Of a stretch of 64,000 bases of DNA, positions 9,901-16,835 are shown in pieces (positions within the stretch are counted from its first letter, which is position 1; the number at the start of each line of letters is the position of its first letter). A program made the position numbers and the translations under genes. Source of the DNA: Streptomyces aureocirculatus (GTDB lineage: Bacteria > Actinomycetota > Actinomycetes > Streptomycetales > Streptomycetaceae); contig NZ_JOAP01000001.1 of the NCBI RefSeq assembly GCF_000720475.1, forward strand, positions 310,001-374,000, written 5' to 3'. The notes beneath the pieces were generated by a model. It saw only the letters and a program-made list of their open reading frames with translations, did not search any database and was not told the origin of the DNA.

Positions 9901-10644
9901 GCAGCGGCCGTAGAAGTCGGCGCGTACGGCGATGACGACGCGCAGCCTGCTGTCCGGCTGCCGGGCGGTGAGCAGCCGGTCGATGAACGCCGTCCGCTCC
10001 TCCTGGCTCCGGCACAGAGTGAAGGCCTCCTCGAACTGGTCGATCACGACGACCGTGTCGCGGTCGCCGTCCGCCGGGGACAGCGGTGCCGCGTGCGCGG
10101 CCAGGGGGTGCGCGCCGGGGGTGAGGATGCGGATGGCCGCGGGGCGGCGGCGCGGCTCTTCGGCGTGCTGGAGCGCGGGGACGAGACCCGCGCGCAGCAG
10201 GGACGACTTGCCGCTGCCGGAGGCTCCCACGAGCGCGGCGAACCGGTTCTCCGCCACGACGGCGAGCAGTTCCCCGGTCAGTTGCCCGCGGCCGAAGAAC
10301 CTCTCCCTGTCGCCCGGCTCGAACCGGGCGAGGCCGAGGTAGGGCGCGGGCTCGTCGTCCGCGTCCGACGGCACGGCGGCCGCCTCCGCTCCGGCCTCGC
10401 GCCAGCGGTGCTCCCACTCCGTCTCGTCGCCGCCGCAGGCCGCCACGTACGCCTTGAGTACCGGCAGCGACGGCAGCCGCTCGCCCGCGGCGGCCTGCGC
10501 CAGGGTCGTGACCGAGTACCCGCCGCGCGCGGCCATCGTCCGGTACGTCGGGCCGCCCGCGTCGCGGCGGAGCGCGCGCAGCTCGTACGCGAAGCGCTGT
10601 ACGGGTCCCGCGTCCGGGTCCAGTGGACTCTCCCGACGCCCCAC
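6949..10644 (-). CDS. HTH-STAND NTPase with transmembrane segment and WD40 propeller
   Basis: Large signal-transduction ATPase of the novel STAND group, 1231 aa. Order: XRE-like HTH (residues about 10-75, MAARGGYSVTTLAQAAAGER), entry motif PYLGLARFEPGDRERFFGR, Walker A GASGSGKSS (140-148), Walker B VVVIDQFEEAF, winged-helix and helical region, one transmembrane helix (about 507-527, LLGTLSVLLVLALVAGTVAW), then many WD40-like repeats (SPDGRLFAAGDTSGRVTLWD, SPDGETLAVGGSEGTLRLWD). GTG 10644 was chosen because GGGGGAGG lies 6 nt upstream and homologs start with VGRRE-PLDP. Such proteins usually sense something extracellular or a protein partner and oligomerise; the actual signal is unknown. It is divergent from the NWPPP peptide gene. 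Confidence 0.92.
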   Translation of the reverse strand: MGRRESPLDPDAGPVQRFAYELRALRRDAGGPTYRTMAARGGYSVTTLAQAAAGERLPSLPVLKAYVAACGGDETEWEHRWREAGAEAAAVPSDADDEPAPYLGLARFEPGDRERFFGRGQLTGELLAVVAENRFAALVGASGSGKSSLLRAGLVPALQHAEEPRRRPAAIRILTPGAHPLAAHAAPLSPADGDRDTVVVIDQFEEAFTLCRSQEERTAFIDRLLTARQPDSRLRVVIAVRADFYGRCAEHRALAAALRGTSLLVGPMSQEELRQAIVGPAATRGALVERALTARLVTEVTDEPGGLPLLSHALLETWRRRKGRALTESSYEAAGGLRGAIARTGEEVYARLTPGEAALARHLLLRLITPGEGAPDTRRPADRAELLAVGPGAAQVLEQLARARLITLEESSAELAHEALITAWPRLNTWVEEDRERLRLHRRLTDAANAWEESGRDSGALYRGNRLAAVEEAFAGRDGEAALTGHERAFLAAAVAARTRDRRRSRSLLGTLSVLLVLALVAGTVAWQQNRTSEKRRTEAVARKVSALADGMRFSDPVTAMRLNVAAWRVADTPETRAGLMGAHTQLEEDMFSVPESLDSQQFLSRDGRTLVVADRGHVTKWDVRTERRTGRYPGLGRHVGSATYLSPDARGLLLETDDGVFVWDIAAGRIAGRRLGSPDAVSLGFGSSARTVVLGDTAAVRARVWDTVRRRLLFTAPVGQVEAAVVSPDERLVALCPARGRLQVWDMAERRRLPVPASLPRAGSDACAEVRFAPDSRTVAAVTPDAVRRWRARTGSTLPGVDQPGLSTLEFGADGKFIVTSDAQEISLWRLADAEKPVLRYPVTTQSVGQLSLDLDDRRIRYLSQRRMRGGVVRSLALRGAAAGTWLERAVSGAAFGADGRLLIRSRQETDGTTRFQLFDVPTGRRGKELPQLRCTEEYVDDCLEDMAISADGGTLALRTGPVDSAAGERFAVWDVDAGRDRTPKALRAPGRDTEGVLRMALSPQGSSLFVSRGDEGPTEVYDVRGGRRTKVLRGMGGALAVRPDGRLLVAASSRMADLRDGRVTRVSLGLDSDSLTAITFSPDGRLFAAGDTSGRVTLWDGELRRRVGEFDGTFTSERQDAAEPVSTLAFSPDGETLAVGGSEGTLRLWDATANQALGAALPTPGDLQLSLAFGPDSATLYAAGERVPLQRYRVAPRKVASDVCVRTDTGLSRRDWKAYIPDVPYRPTC

Positions 10645-10903
10645 AGTTCCCTCCCCCGGCACGCGGCAGATCGCGTCAAGGTACGCGGGGCCGTGGCGCA
10701 CGGCAACGGGCCGTGACAGTTGGGGGCTTTCTTAGGCCACCCCCTGCGACCGGCGGCGTTCGCATTGTTCGGAGTGATCGCGGGGGGCTGCCTGACAACG
10801 CCGCGGCGGCTGCAATCGAGTCATCGGCCAGGGGTCGGCCGACGCCACGGGGGTTCTCACCCGGGTGCCTCGGCCGCCCCGGAAGCCGGACACACAGTTG
10901 TAC

Positions 10904-10943
10904 CGATTCACCGATTCACCGACTCATCGATTCATCGACTCAT
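10904..10943. repeat. Five tandem octamers upstream of the NWPPP peptide gene
   Basis: Five consecutive 8-bp units read CGATTCAC, CGATTCAC, CGACTCAT, CGATTCAT, CGACTCAT, followed at 10943-10948 by TTGACA, a perfect -35-like hexamer without a clear -10. They sit 50-90 nt before the peptide ATG in the divergent region shared with the STAND gene. SARP operators are direct heptamers with an 11-bp period, so the 8-bp period does not fit the classic pattern. Binding by the neighbouring SARP or STAND protein is only a hypothesis; slippage is the null explanation. Confidence 0.75.
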
Positions 10944-10958
10944 TGACAGCGATCGGAC

Positions 10959-10975
10959 GAGCCCGGCCCGGGCTC
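10959..10975 (+). promoter_or_regulatory. Stem-loop just upstream of the NWPPP peptide RBS
   Basis: GAGCCCG-GCC-CGGGCTC forms a perfect 7-bp stem with a 3-nt loop ending 5 nt before the Shine-Dalgarno GGGGGAG (10980-10986). In the transcript it could modulate translation or stabilise the 5' end. No anti-terminator alternative was seen. Confidence 0.5.
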
Positions 10976-10993
10976 AGTCGGGGGAGATACTCC

Positions 10994-11278
10994 ATGCACA
11001 TCAAGCAAACGATTCGCGTGGCAGTCGGCGCGGCCGCGGCAGCGGTCGCCCTGACCACCGCGACCACCGCGACCACCGCTGCCGCGGCGGCAGAAGCGGG
11101 CGCCTCGCCCGGTGCAGCGGCTTCGGCGGCACGGGACACAGCCAACTGGCCGCCGCCGCGCACCACGGACGCGGGCAACTGGCCGCCTCCGTACACCGCC
11201 GAGGCGGGCAACTGGCCGCCGCCCCGCGCCACGGGCAACTGGCCGCCGCCGCGGCTCGTCGTCGCGATCGGCGTGTGA
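10994..11278 (+). CDS. Secreted 94-aa peptide with four NWPPP repeats
   Basis: Unrecognised small protein. A Sec-type signal peptide (MHIKQTIRVAVGAAAAAVAL, then Thr/Ala-rich to about residue 33) precedes a mature part of about 60 residues. This contains four copies of NWPPP at 51-55, 62-66, 73-77 and 82-86, separated by short spacers (RTTDAG, YTAEAG, RATG) and a hydrophobic end RLVVAIGV. No Cys is present. ATG 10994 has GGGGGAG 7 nt upstream. The gene lies between a divergent HTH-STAND-WD40 gene and a convergent TPR-SARP gene, with a strong hairpin after it. Possible roles (inference): multi-copy signalling peptide precursor, multi-core RiPP precursor, or cell-wall-associated Pro-rich peptide. 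Confidence 0.8.
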   Translation: MHIKQTIRVAVGAAAAAVALTTATTATTAAAAAEAGASPGAAASAARDTANWPPPRTTDAGNWPPPYTAEAGNWPPPRATGNWPPPRLVVAIGV

Positions 11279-11295
11279 CTCCGGTGTGTTCCTGA

Positions 11296-11333
11296 GCCGG
11301 TGCCGTCCGCCCGTGTGGGTGGGCGGCACCGGC
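11296..11333. terminator. Bidirectional hairpin terminator
   Basis: A 17-bp near-perfect stem (left arm GCCGGTGCCGTCCGCCC, right arm GGGTGGGCGGCACCGGC) with a 4-nt loop lies 18 nt after the NWPPP peptide stop and 24 nt after the SARP stop on the other strand. It is well placed to end both convergent transcripts. Confidence 0.85.
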
Positions 11334-11356
11334 GTGCCGGGGGGCAGCGGTCTCGG

Positions 11357-14300
11357 TCAGGGGTTGCCTGCGGGGGTGAGCAGGGCCCGTACGTGTGCGG
11401 CTTCGGGGCTGCCGATCCGTTCGAAGAGGGAGAGTGCCTCCTGCCAGCAGGTGTGCGCACGCTCCTGCTGGCCGAGTTGGCGCAGCGTCCGGGCGAGCAG
11501 GGACAGCACACCGGCGAGGCGCCGGTCGCCGCCGATGTCGCGGAGCAGGACGAGGGCTCGTTCGGCGTGCGCGGCGGCCACGCGGGCGCGCGAGGCGGCC
11601 AGTTGGGCGGTGGCCATACGGAAGTGGGTCATCCCGATCCAGTACGGCTGCCGGCTCTCCTGGAAGATCACGAGGCCCTGGTGGAACCGTTGCAGCGCCT
11701 CGTCGTAGCGGCCCGCCTCGTGCAGGGTGAGACCGAGGGCGTAGTAGCCGTTCGCGAGCCGCAGGGTGGCGCCGAGCCCGCGCCACAGTTCCACCGACTG
11801 CTCGGACGCGGCGATCGCGCGCTCGGTCTGCCCGAGGCCGAGCTGGGCCCGGCCGAGGTTCATGAGCATGGCCGTCTCGCCGTAGCGGTTGCCGTCCGCG
11901 CGGAAGGCGCTGAGGGCCCGGGTGAAACAGGCGGCGGCGGCTTCGTGGCGGCCGTGGAAGATGGCGAGCAGGCCAAGGAGGTTGGGCGCGTAGCCGAGCG
12001 TGAGCGCGTCGTCGGCGGCGGCGCCGAGGGCGTGGGCGCGTTCGGCCTCCTCCCGTGCCCGCTCCACGCGGCCCGCCAAGTGGTGCACTTGGCCGAGAAC
12101 CACCCGTGCGCGGCCCTCGGTGCGCGGATCGCCGCCGCGCCGGGCCTCCTCGGCCACGGCCGACGCCGCCGAGGCGTACGTCTGCCGGTAGGCGCCCGAC
12201 TCCATCAGGTCCTGCGTCACCAGCAGGACATCGGCGGCCATGGGCGCGAGGGCCGGTTCCGCAGCGCACTGGCGTACGGTGGCGAGCAGCGCGGGTCCCT
12301 CGGAGAACAGCCAGTCCAGGGCCTGTTGGCGGCCGTCGAACGGCAGGGCACGGCGGGCGGTGGGCGCCAGGTGTTCCACGAGGCGGTCGCCCGGGTTCTC
12401 AAGGACGTACGCGTGGCAGGCCGTGGCCAGGTAGAAGCCGAGCAGCCGGGACAGCGCGGCCCTGCGGTCCCCGGCCGGGTCCTCGCGTCCGGCGCGGTCG
12501 CGGGCGAAGAGGCGCAGCAGGTCGTGGTAGTGGTAGCGGCCCGGGGCCGCGGACTCCAGCATGCCGGTGTCGACCAGGGACTCAAGGAGCCGCTCGCTGG
12601 TGTCCTCGTCCTCCTCCAGTACGGCGGCGGCCGCGGCGAGGGAGACGTCCAGGCCGTCCGGCAGCGCGAGCCGCCGGAAGGCGCGGGCCTGCGCGGGCTC
12701 CAGTTGTCCGTAGCCCAGCTCGAAGGTGGCGTCCACGGCGAGGTCGCCCAGGCGCAACTGGTCGAGTCGGCGGCGTTCGTCGGCGAGCCGCCCGGCCAGG
12801 GTGGAGACCGCCCAGGCGGGGCGGGCGACCAGGCGCGCGGCGGCGATGCGGATCGCGAGGGGCAGATGCCCGCAGGCGGCGACGGTCTCGCGGCAGGCGG
12901 TCGGCTCGGCATCGGCGCGCGGGGCGCCGACGATGCGCCCGAACAGGGCGAGGGCCTCCTGCTCGCTCATGACGTCGAGGTCGAGCACCTGGGCGCCGGG
13001 GGCCGCGACGAGACGGGCGCGGCTCGTGATCAGTACGGCGCAGCCCGGGGCGCCGGGAAGGAGCGGGCGCACCTGGGCCTCGCCGTGCGCGTTGTCGAGC
13101 AGGACGAGGACCCGGCGTCCCGCCAAGGTGGACCGGTAGAGCGCCGCCCGTTCCGCGTGCTCGTCGGGGAGGGCGGAGTCGGGGACGCCGAGGGCGCGCA
13201 GGAAGGCGCCGAGTACGTCGTGGGGCCTGGCAGGGCGAGGGCTCTGGCCGAGGAGGTCGGCGTAGAGCTGTCCGTCGGGGAAGTGGCCGTGGACGGTGTG
13301 GGCGACCCGTACCGCGAGGGTGGTCTTGCCGACGCCGCCGAGTCCGCGCACCGAGGCGATGGCCATCACCCGGCCCGGGTCGCGAAGGAGTTCGCGCCGC
13401 AACTGTGCCGCGGCGGCGGCCCGTCCGGTGAAGTCGGCCAGGTCGGCGGGGAGTTGGGCGAGGCGCGCCACCTGGGGCGGCGGCTGGTCCTCGCCGCCGG
13501 TGCCAGGGGGCGCGGCGAGACCGGGGTCCGCGTGCAGCACGCGCTGGTGCAGTGCCGTCAGTTCCGGTCCTGGGCCGACGCCGAGTTCCTCGTCGAGCAT
13601 GCGGCGGGTGTCGGCGTACACGCCAAGGGCCTCGCCCTGGCGTCCGCCGCGGTAGAGCGCCAGCATCAGCAGGGCGCGCAGGCCCTCGCGCAGCGGGTGC
13701 TCGGCCGTGAGTGAGGTCAGTTCGGAGACGGCGTCGAGATGTCCGCCGAGTTCCAGGTCGAGGGCGATGCGGTGTTCGAGCAGGGCCAGGCGCCGTTCGG
13801 TGAGGCGGGAGCGCTGGGCGTCGGCGAAGGGGCCGGGGACGCCCCCCAGCGGTTCCCCGTTCCACAGCGCAAGCGCGTCGCGCAGTGCCCGCCGGGCGCG
13901 GTGCGGGTCGTGCGCGGTGCGGGCCTCGGCCGCCTGCGCCTCGTACTTCTCGCACATGGCCAGGTCAAGGGCCCCGTCCGGCAGGGCGATCGCGTAGCCC
14001 CCGGCCTCGGAGACCAGGGTGCGGCGGCCGAGCACCTTGCGTAATCGGGAGGCGTAGGTGCGCAGGGCGGGGAGTGCCTGGGCTGGAGGCGCCTGCCCCC
14101 AGATGGCGTCGATGAGTTCGCTCGCCGTCGCCGTCCGCCCGGCGCGCAGCAACAGCGCGGTCAGCAGGGCCCGTTCCTGGGGGCGGCCCTCGGGCAGGGC
14201 CTCCGTACCGCGCCACACCCGGACGGGGCCGAGCACCTGGAAGCGCAGCGGGGGCACGGGCCGCAGGGCGTCGCGGGCCGGGGCGGTGCCCTGCTCGGGG

Positions 14301-14575
14301 GTACGGCCGCTGCCCGGCGGTGGGCGGCGGTGGGCGGGGAGGGTGAAGCCGAGCTGTTCCAGCGGCATGCCGAACATCTCCTCGAGCACCCGCTGGCTCG
14401 CGGGGCGCGGGCAGGGCGGATCGGGCTGCCGCCAGCGGTGCAGTTGCCGTGCGGTGATGTGGGGCGGCTCGCCGATGCGCCGTGCGGTGGCGTCGTACAC
14501 CGCCATGAACACCGCCGGCTGCTGCCACTGGCGCCGGGCGCACAGCCGGGCGAAGACCGACTGCCGTGTCGCCAT
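11357..14575 (-). CDS. SARP-family regulator with NB-ARC and TPR domains (AfsR-like)
   Basis: Large transcription factor, 1072 aa. Residues 1-75 form an extra HTH-like region (FARLCARRQWQQPAVFMAVY, ITARQLHRWR). An OmpR-type winged helix follows (about 105-195, LRFQVLGPVRVWRG, TASELIDAIWG), then a BTAD domain (about 200-345), an NB-ARC ATPase with P-loop GLGGVGKTT (about 411-419) and VLVLLDN, and C-terminal TPRs (about 760-1060, AGRYDEALQRFHQGLVIFQE). ATG 14575 has GGAGG 5 nt upstream. SARPs activate secondary-metabolism promoters, and AfsR-like members integrate signals through NB-ARC/TPR. The N-terminal HTH is not part of canonical AfsR. Likely target candidates are the flanking peptide and I36 genes, but this is inference. 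Confidence 0.93.
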   Translation of the reverse strand: MATRQSVFARLCARRQWQQPAVFMAVYDATARRIGEPPHITARQLHRWRQPDPPCPRPASQRVLEEMFGMPLEQLGFTLPAHRRPPPGSGRTPEQGTAPARDALRPVPPLRFQVLGPVRVWRGTEALPEGRPQERALLTALLLRAGRTATASELIDAIWGQAPPAQALPALRTYASRLRKVLGRRTLVSEAGGYAIALPDGALDLAMCEKYEAQAAEARTAHDPHRARRALRDALALWNGEPLGGVPGPFADAQRSRLTERRLALLEHRIALDLELGGHLDAVSELTSLTAEHPLREGLRALLMLALYRGGRQGEALGVYADTRRMLDEELGVGPGPELTALHQRVLHADPGLAAPPGTGGEDQPPPQVARLAQLPADLADFTGRAAAAAQLRRELLRDPGRVMAIASVRGLGGVGKTTLAVRVAHTVHGHFPDGQLYADLLGQSPRPARPHDVLGAFLRALGVPDSALPDEHAERAALYRSTLAGRRVLVLLDNAHGEAQVRPLLPGAPGCAVLITSRARLVAAPGAQVLDLDVMSEQEALALFGRIVGAPRADAEPTACRETVAACGHLPLAIRIAAARLVARPAWAVSTLAGRLADERRRLDQLRLGDLAVDATFELGYGQLEPAQARAFRRLALPDGLDVSLAAAAAVLEEDEDTSERLLESLVDTGMLESAAPGRYHYHDLLRLFARDRAGREDPAGDRRAALSRLLGFYLATACHAYVLENPGDRLVEHLAPTARRALPFDGRQQALDWLFSEGPALLATVRQCAAEPALAPMAADVLLVTQDLMESGAYRQTYASAASAVAEEARRGGDPRTEGRARVVLGQVHHLAGRVERAREEAERAHALGAAADDALTLGYAPNLLGLLAIFHGRHEAAAACFTRALSAFRADGNRYGETAMLMNLGRAQLGLGQTERAIAASEQSVELWRGLGATLRLANGYYALGLTLHEAGRYDEALQRFHQGLVIFQESRQPYWIGMTHFRMATAQLAASRARVAAAHAERALVLLRDIGGDRRLAGVLSLLARTLRQLGQQERAHTCWQEALSLFERIGSPEAAHVRALLTPAGNP

Positions 14576-14655
14576 GTCCGCCTCCGGGCTCTCTCTTTCC
14601 GGCAGACGGCTCAACCTAGCGGCCGCCGTGATGCGGTCACAGATGTCGGACCGGA

Positions 14656-14677
14656 CGAAAGTCCGGCCGAAAGTCCG
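14656..14677. promoter_or_regulatory. Direct repeat in SARP/I36 divergent promoter
   Basis: CGAAAGTCCG occurs at 14656-14665 and again at 14668-14677 (12-bp period), just after GGACCGGA, about 80 nt upstream of the SARP start. Tandem direct repeats are the usual form of SARP operators although the period there is 11 bp. Possible autoregulatory site. Confidence 0.45.
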
Positions 14678-14854
14678 ACGGCGCGGCTGCGGCACGGCCA
14701 CGGAACGGTGCCGACCACGCTGTTTCGACGGCCGGGCCGCCTCTCGGGGGCGGTCATCGGATGGACAGCGCGCGGAGGCGGCCTGGTGAGCGAGCCGGTG
14801 TTGACTCTTTCTCGTCCGGCACAACGGCGCAGAGCTGAAGGAGAGGACGAGAAG

Positions 14855-15322
14855 ATGACGGCACTGACGACACTGACGACACGCGTGTCCACGCGTGCGG
14901 CGCTGATATCGGGCGCGGCGCTGCTGGGCGGAGGTCTCGCTGTCGCCCCCGCGGCAGGAGCGGCCTCGCCCCAGGCCCCCGCACACCCCTCGGCACAGAC
15001 GTCGGCGAAGACCTCCGCGCTCGCCGGGGCGGAGCGGGCCGCCGCTCCGGCCGGGTGCCCGCGGGAGTACTACTGCGTCTATCTGCACGCGAGCTACCGG
15101 GGCGAGGACTACTTCTTCAAGGACGACAACCCGTCGTGGAAGCGCTGGGCCATCTTCAACAACGACTCCTCGTCGTGGAACAACGGCGCCACAGGACTGG
15201 GTGTGGCCCTCTACGGCGAGGAGAACTACGGCCGCAAGCTGGGCTGTCTGCCCAGGGGGCAGGGCTGGACCCAGCACCGGCCGAACGACGACGGCGAGAG
15301 CAACAAGTGGATGCGGTGCTGA
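14855..15322 (+). CDS. Secreted peptidase inhibitor family I36-like protein
   Basis: 155-aa exported protein. A Sec signal peptide (about residues 1-40, RAALISGAALLGGGLAVAP ending AGA) is followed by an Ala/Pro/Ser linker and a compact domain starting CPREYYCVYLHASYRGEDYF, with four Cys and aromatic Gly-Asn-rich segments (WAIFNNDSSSWNNGATGLGV). This is the actinobacterial I36 / beta-gamma-crystallin-like layout (SMPI type) that inhibits metalloproteases. GGAGAGGACG-AG precedes the ATG. It is divergent from the SARP, so control by that regulator is plausible. The inhibitory target cannot be deduced. Confidence 0.8.
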   Translation: MTALTTLTTRVSTRAALISGAALLGGGLAVAPAAGAASPQAPAHPSAQTSAKTSALAGAERAAAPAGCPREYYCVYLHASYRGEDYFFKDDNPSWKRWAIFNNDSSSWNNGATGLGVALYGEENYGRKLGCLPRGQGWTQHRPNDDGESNKWMRC

Positions 15323-15334
15323 GGGCGTCCCCAT

Positions 15335-15388
15335 AGCTCCCGTGGCTCGTCGCCTCGGGAACAGCTCCCGTGGCTCGTCGCCTCGGGA
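15335..15388. repeat. 26-bp direct repeat after the I36 gene
   Basis: AGCTCCCGTGGCTCGTCGCC followed by TCGGGA occurs at 15335-15360 and 15363-15388 (28-bp period), 13 nt after the I36 stop. It has no obvious hairpin. The stretch 15323-15629 otherwise holds only GC-rich sequence with Pro-like CCGGG runs and no gene. Confidence 0.7.
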
Positions 15389-15629
15389 CGTCCGGGTGCG
15401 GTGACGGGGGGCCGCGCGCGGACAACTGACCCGGTTCCCGGGTGTACGGACCCGACCGGGTGCCCGGGGCCAGGCCCCCGCTTCCGGGCAGTCCGGACCA
15501 GGCACCCGGGGGCCGGGCAGCCGGGCGCGCGCCCCTGAACCAGGCGCGCGCCCGGTCATCCCCGGCCCTCCCCGAACCGCCCTCCGCCCCCACCGACGAG
15601 CACCAGGGCGTACCCGACCGGAGGTTCCC

Positions 15630-16664
15630 ATGCAGCGAGTCGCGACACCCCGCCGGGCGGCGGCCGCAGGATGCCTGGCGCTGCTGCTCCTGGCGTCGTG
15701 CTCCCCACAGGAGAACACCGCACGGGAGGACCCTGCACGGCAGGACCCTGCACGGCAGGACCCCGCTCGGGAGAAAGGGGCCCCGCCCCGCCCCGCTCGG
15801 CCCGAGCCGCCGGCCGTGCTCGACCGGGCGGCTCTCGCCCGCGTCAAAGGCACCGAGGCGCAGCGGAAGCGGCTCCATCTCGCCCAGGAACAGCTCGTCG
15901 CCCGCTGCATGACCGTCCGCGGCTTCCGTTACCGGCCCAGTCCCTGGTTCGTGCCCCGTACTCCGGGCGAGGACGACCCGCGCCGGGGCGATGAGGTGGA
16001 ACGACGCCGCGAGGACGGATACGAGGCCGCCGCGAACCTGCGGAAGGCACAGCTCCCCGCGGACCCGAACGCCGCCTACGTGAACTCCCTCACCGCGGCG
16101 AGGCGGACCTCGTACACAGCGGCGCTCTTCGGCACGCTGGGGCACAAGGTCAAGGCCGAGCTGCCCGACGGCAGCGAGACCTACATGTACGCCGACGGCT
16201 GCAACGCGCGGGCGCTGAACCGTCTTTACGGGGATCTGGCGGTGTGGATGCGGGCGCAGATGGTGGCGACCAACCTCGACACCGAGATCGACCGCAGGAT
16301 CCTCGAAGACAAGCGGGTCAAGGCACTCGACGCCCCTTGGAGCCGGTGCATGGCCGCCGCCGGGCACCGCTACCGCAGCACGTCCGCGGCACGGTCGGCG
16401 GTCTTCGACGGATACGACAAGGCGTTGCGGAAGAAGTCCGCGCGCGGCGAGGCCACGGCGAAGCGCCGCGAGACGGCGGTGGCCGTCGCCGACGCCACCT
16501 GTGACGCTTCCGTGGGCAGGGCCAGGCTCGTCCGCTCCCTCGACCACCACTACCGCGAGCAGGTCGCCGCCGACCGCAGCCGGGAGATCGCCACCTACCA
16601 GTCCCTGCGGGCGAAGGCGTTGCTGAGGGTGGCGGGCGAGGAGGACGGCAGCCGTCGCGGCTGA
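15630..16664 (+). CDS. Lipoprotein of unknown function
   Basis: 344-aa exported protein with a lipobox LLLLASC (Cys about 25) preceded by a basic, hydrophobic signal, so it is likely diacylglyceryl-anchored. After the Cys come (E/Q)DPAR tandem repeats and a Pro-rich spacer, then a charged, mostly helical domain with conserved-looking Cys and aromatic residues (ARCMTVRGFRYRP, WSRCMAAAGHRY, ATCDASVGRAR). Streptomyces contain many such proteins of unknown function with paired Cys-x-x-x-G segments. The ATG follows GGAGGTTCCC. No operon partner is visible. Confidence 0.85.
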   Translation: MQRVATPRRAAAAGCLALLLLASCSPQENTAREDPARQDPARQDPAREKGAPPRPARPEPPAVLDRAALARVKGTEAQRKRLHLAQEQLVARCMTVRGFRYRPSPWFVPRTPGEDDPRRGDEVERRREDGYEAAANLRKAQLPADPNAAYVNSLTAARRTSYTAALFGTLGHKVKAELPDGSETYMYADGCNARALNRLYGDLAVWMRAQMVATNLDTEIDRRILEDKRVKALDAPWSRCMAAAGHRYRSTSAARSAVFDGYDKALRKKSARGEATAKRRETAVAVADATCDASVGRARLVRSLDHHYREQVAADRSREIATYQSLRAKALLRVAGEEDGSRRG

Positions 16665-16835
16665 GCGAGGACGCGGCACCCGCCACGGCTGACCGGGAGG
16701 ACGGTACCCGCCACGGCTGACCGGGGGGGGACCCGGAAGGCCCGCCCGCCTTCGACGGCACCCGCACCTTCGACGGCACCGCGCCTACAGCGGTACCGGA
16801 CCTACGGCGGCACCGCACCTACAGCGGTACCGGAC
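16665..16835. repeat. Tandem-repeat intergenic region
   Basis: Between two convergent genes lie several short repeats: ACCCGCCACGGCTGACCGGG occurs twice (16679 and 16707, with one variation), CTTCGACGGCACC twice, and CCTACAGCGGTACCGGACCT twice in a 38-bp period. Some units contain GGTACC-type palindromes that could form small hairpins and act as terminators. No gene. Confidence 0.65.

Noticed and set aside
8233..10716. 827-codon open frame on the plus strand
   Set aside because: Antisense to the STAND-WD40 gene, whose domains are convincing on the minus strand.
10904..10943. CRISPR-like short repeats
   Set aside because: Octamers are contiguous without spacers, so not a CRISPR array; no cas genes are present.
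10943..10975. Complete -35/-10 promoter after TTGACA
   Set aside because: No -10 hexamer at 16-18 nt; the expected position lies in the GCCCGG hairpin.
10865..10993. Extension of the NWPPP peptide frame upstream (reads TDSPTHRFIDSLTA)
   Set aside because: The stretch is the octamer repeat and a hairpin; ATG 10994 has a strong RBS and starts a signal peptide.
11300..13714. 804-codon open frame on the plus strand
   Set aside because: Antisense to the SARP gene with its P-loop and TPRs; no ribosome site or motifs.
14576..15910. N-terminal extension of the SARP frame up to 15910
   Set aside because: The extra sequence is antisense to the I36 and lipoprotein genes, and ATG 14575 has an ideal Shine-Dalgarno.
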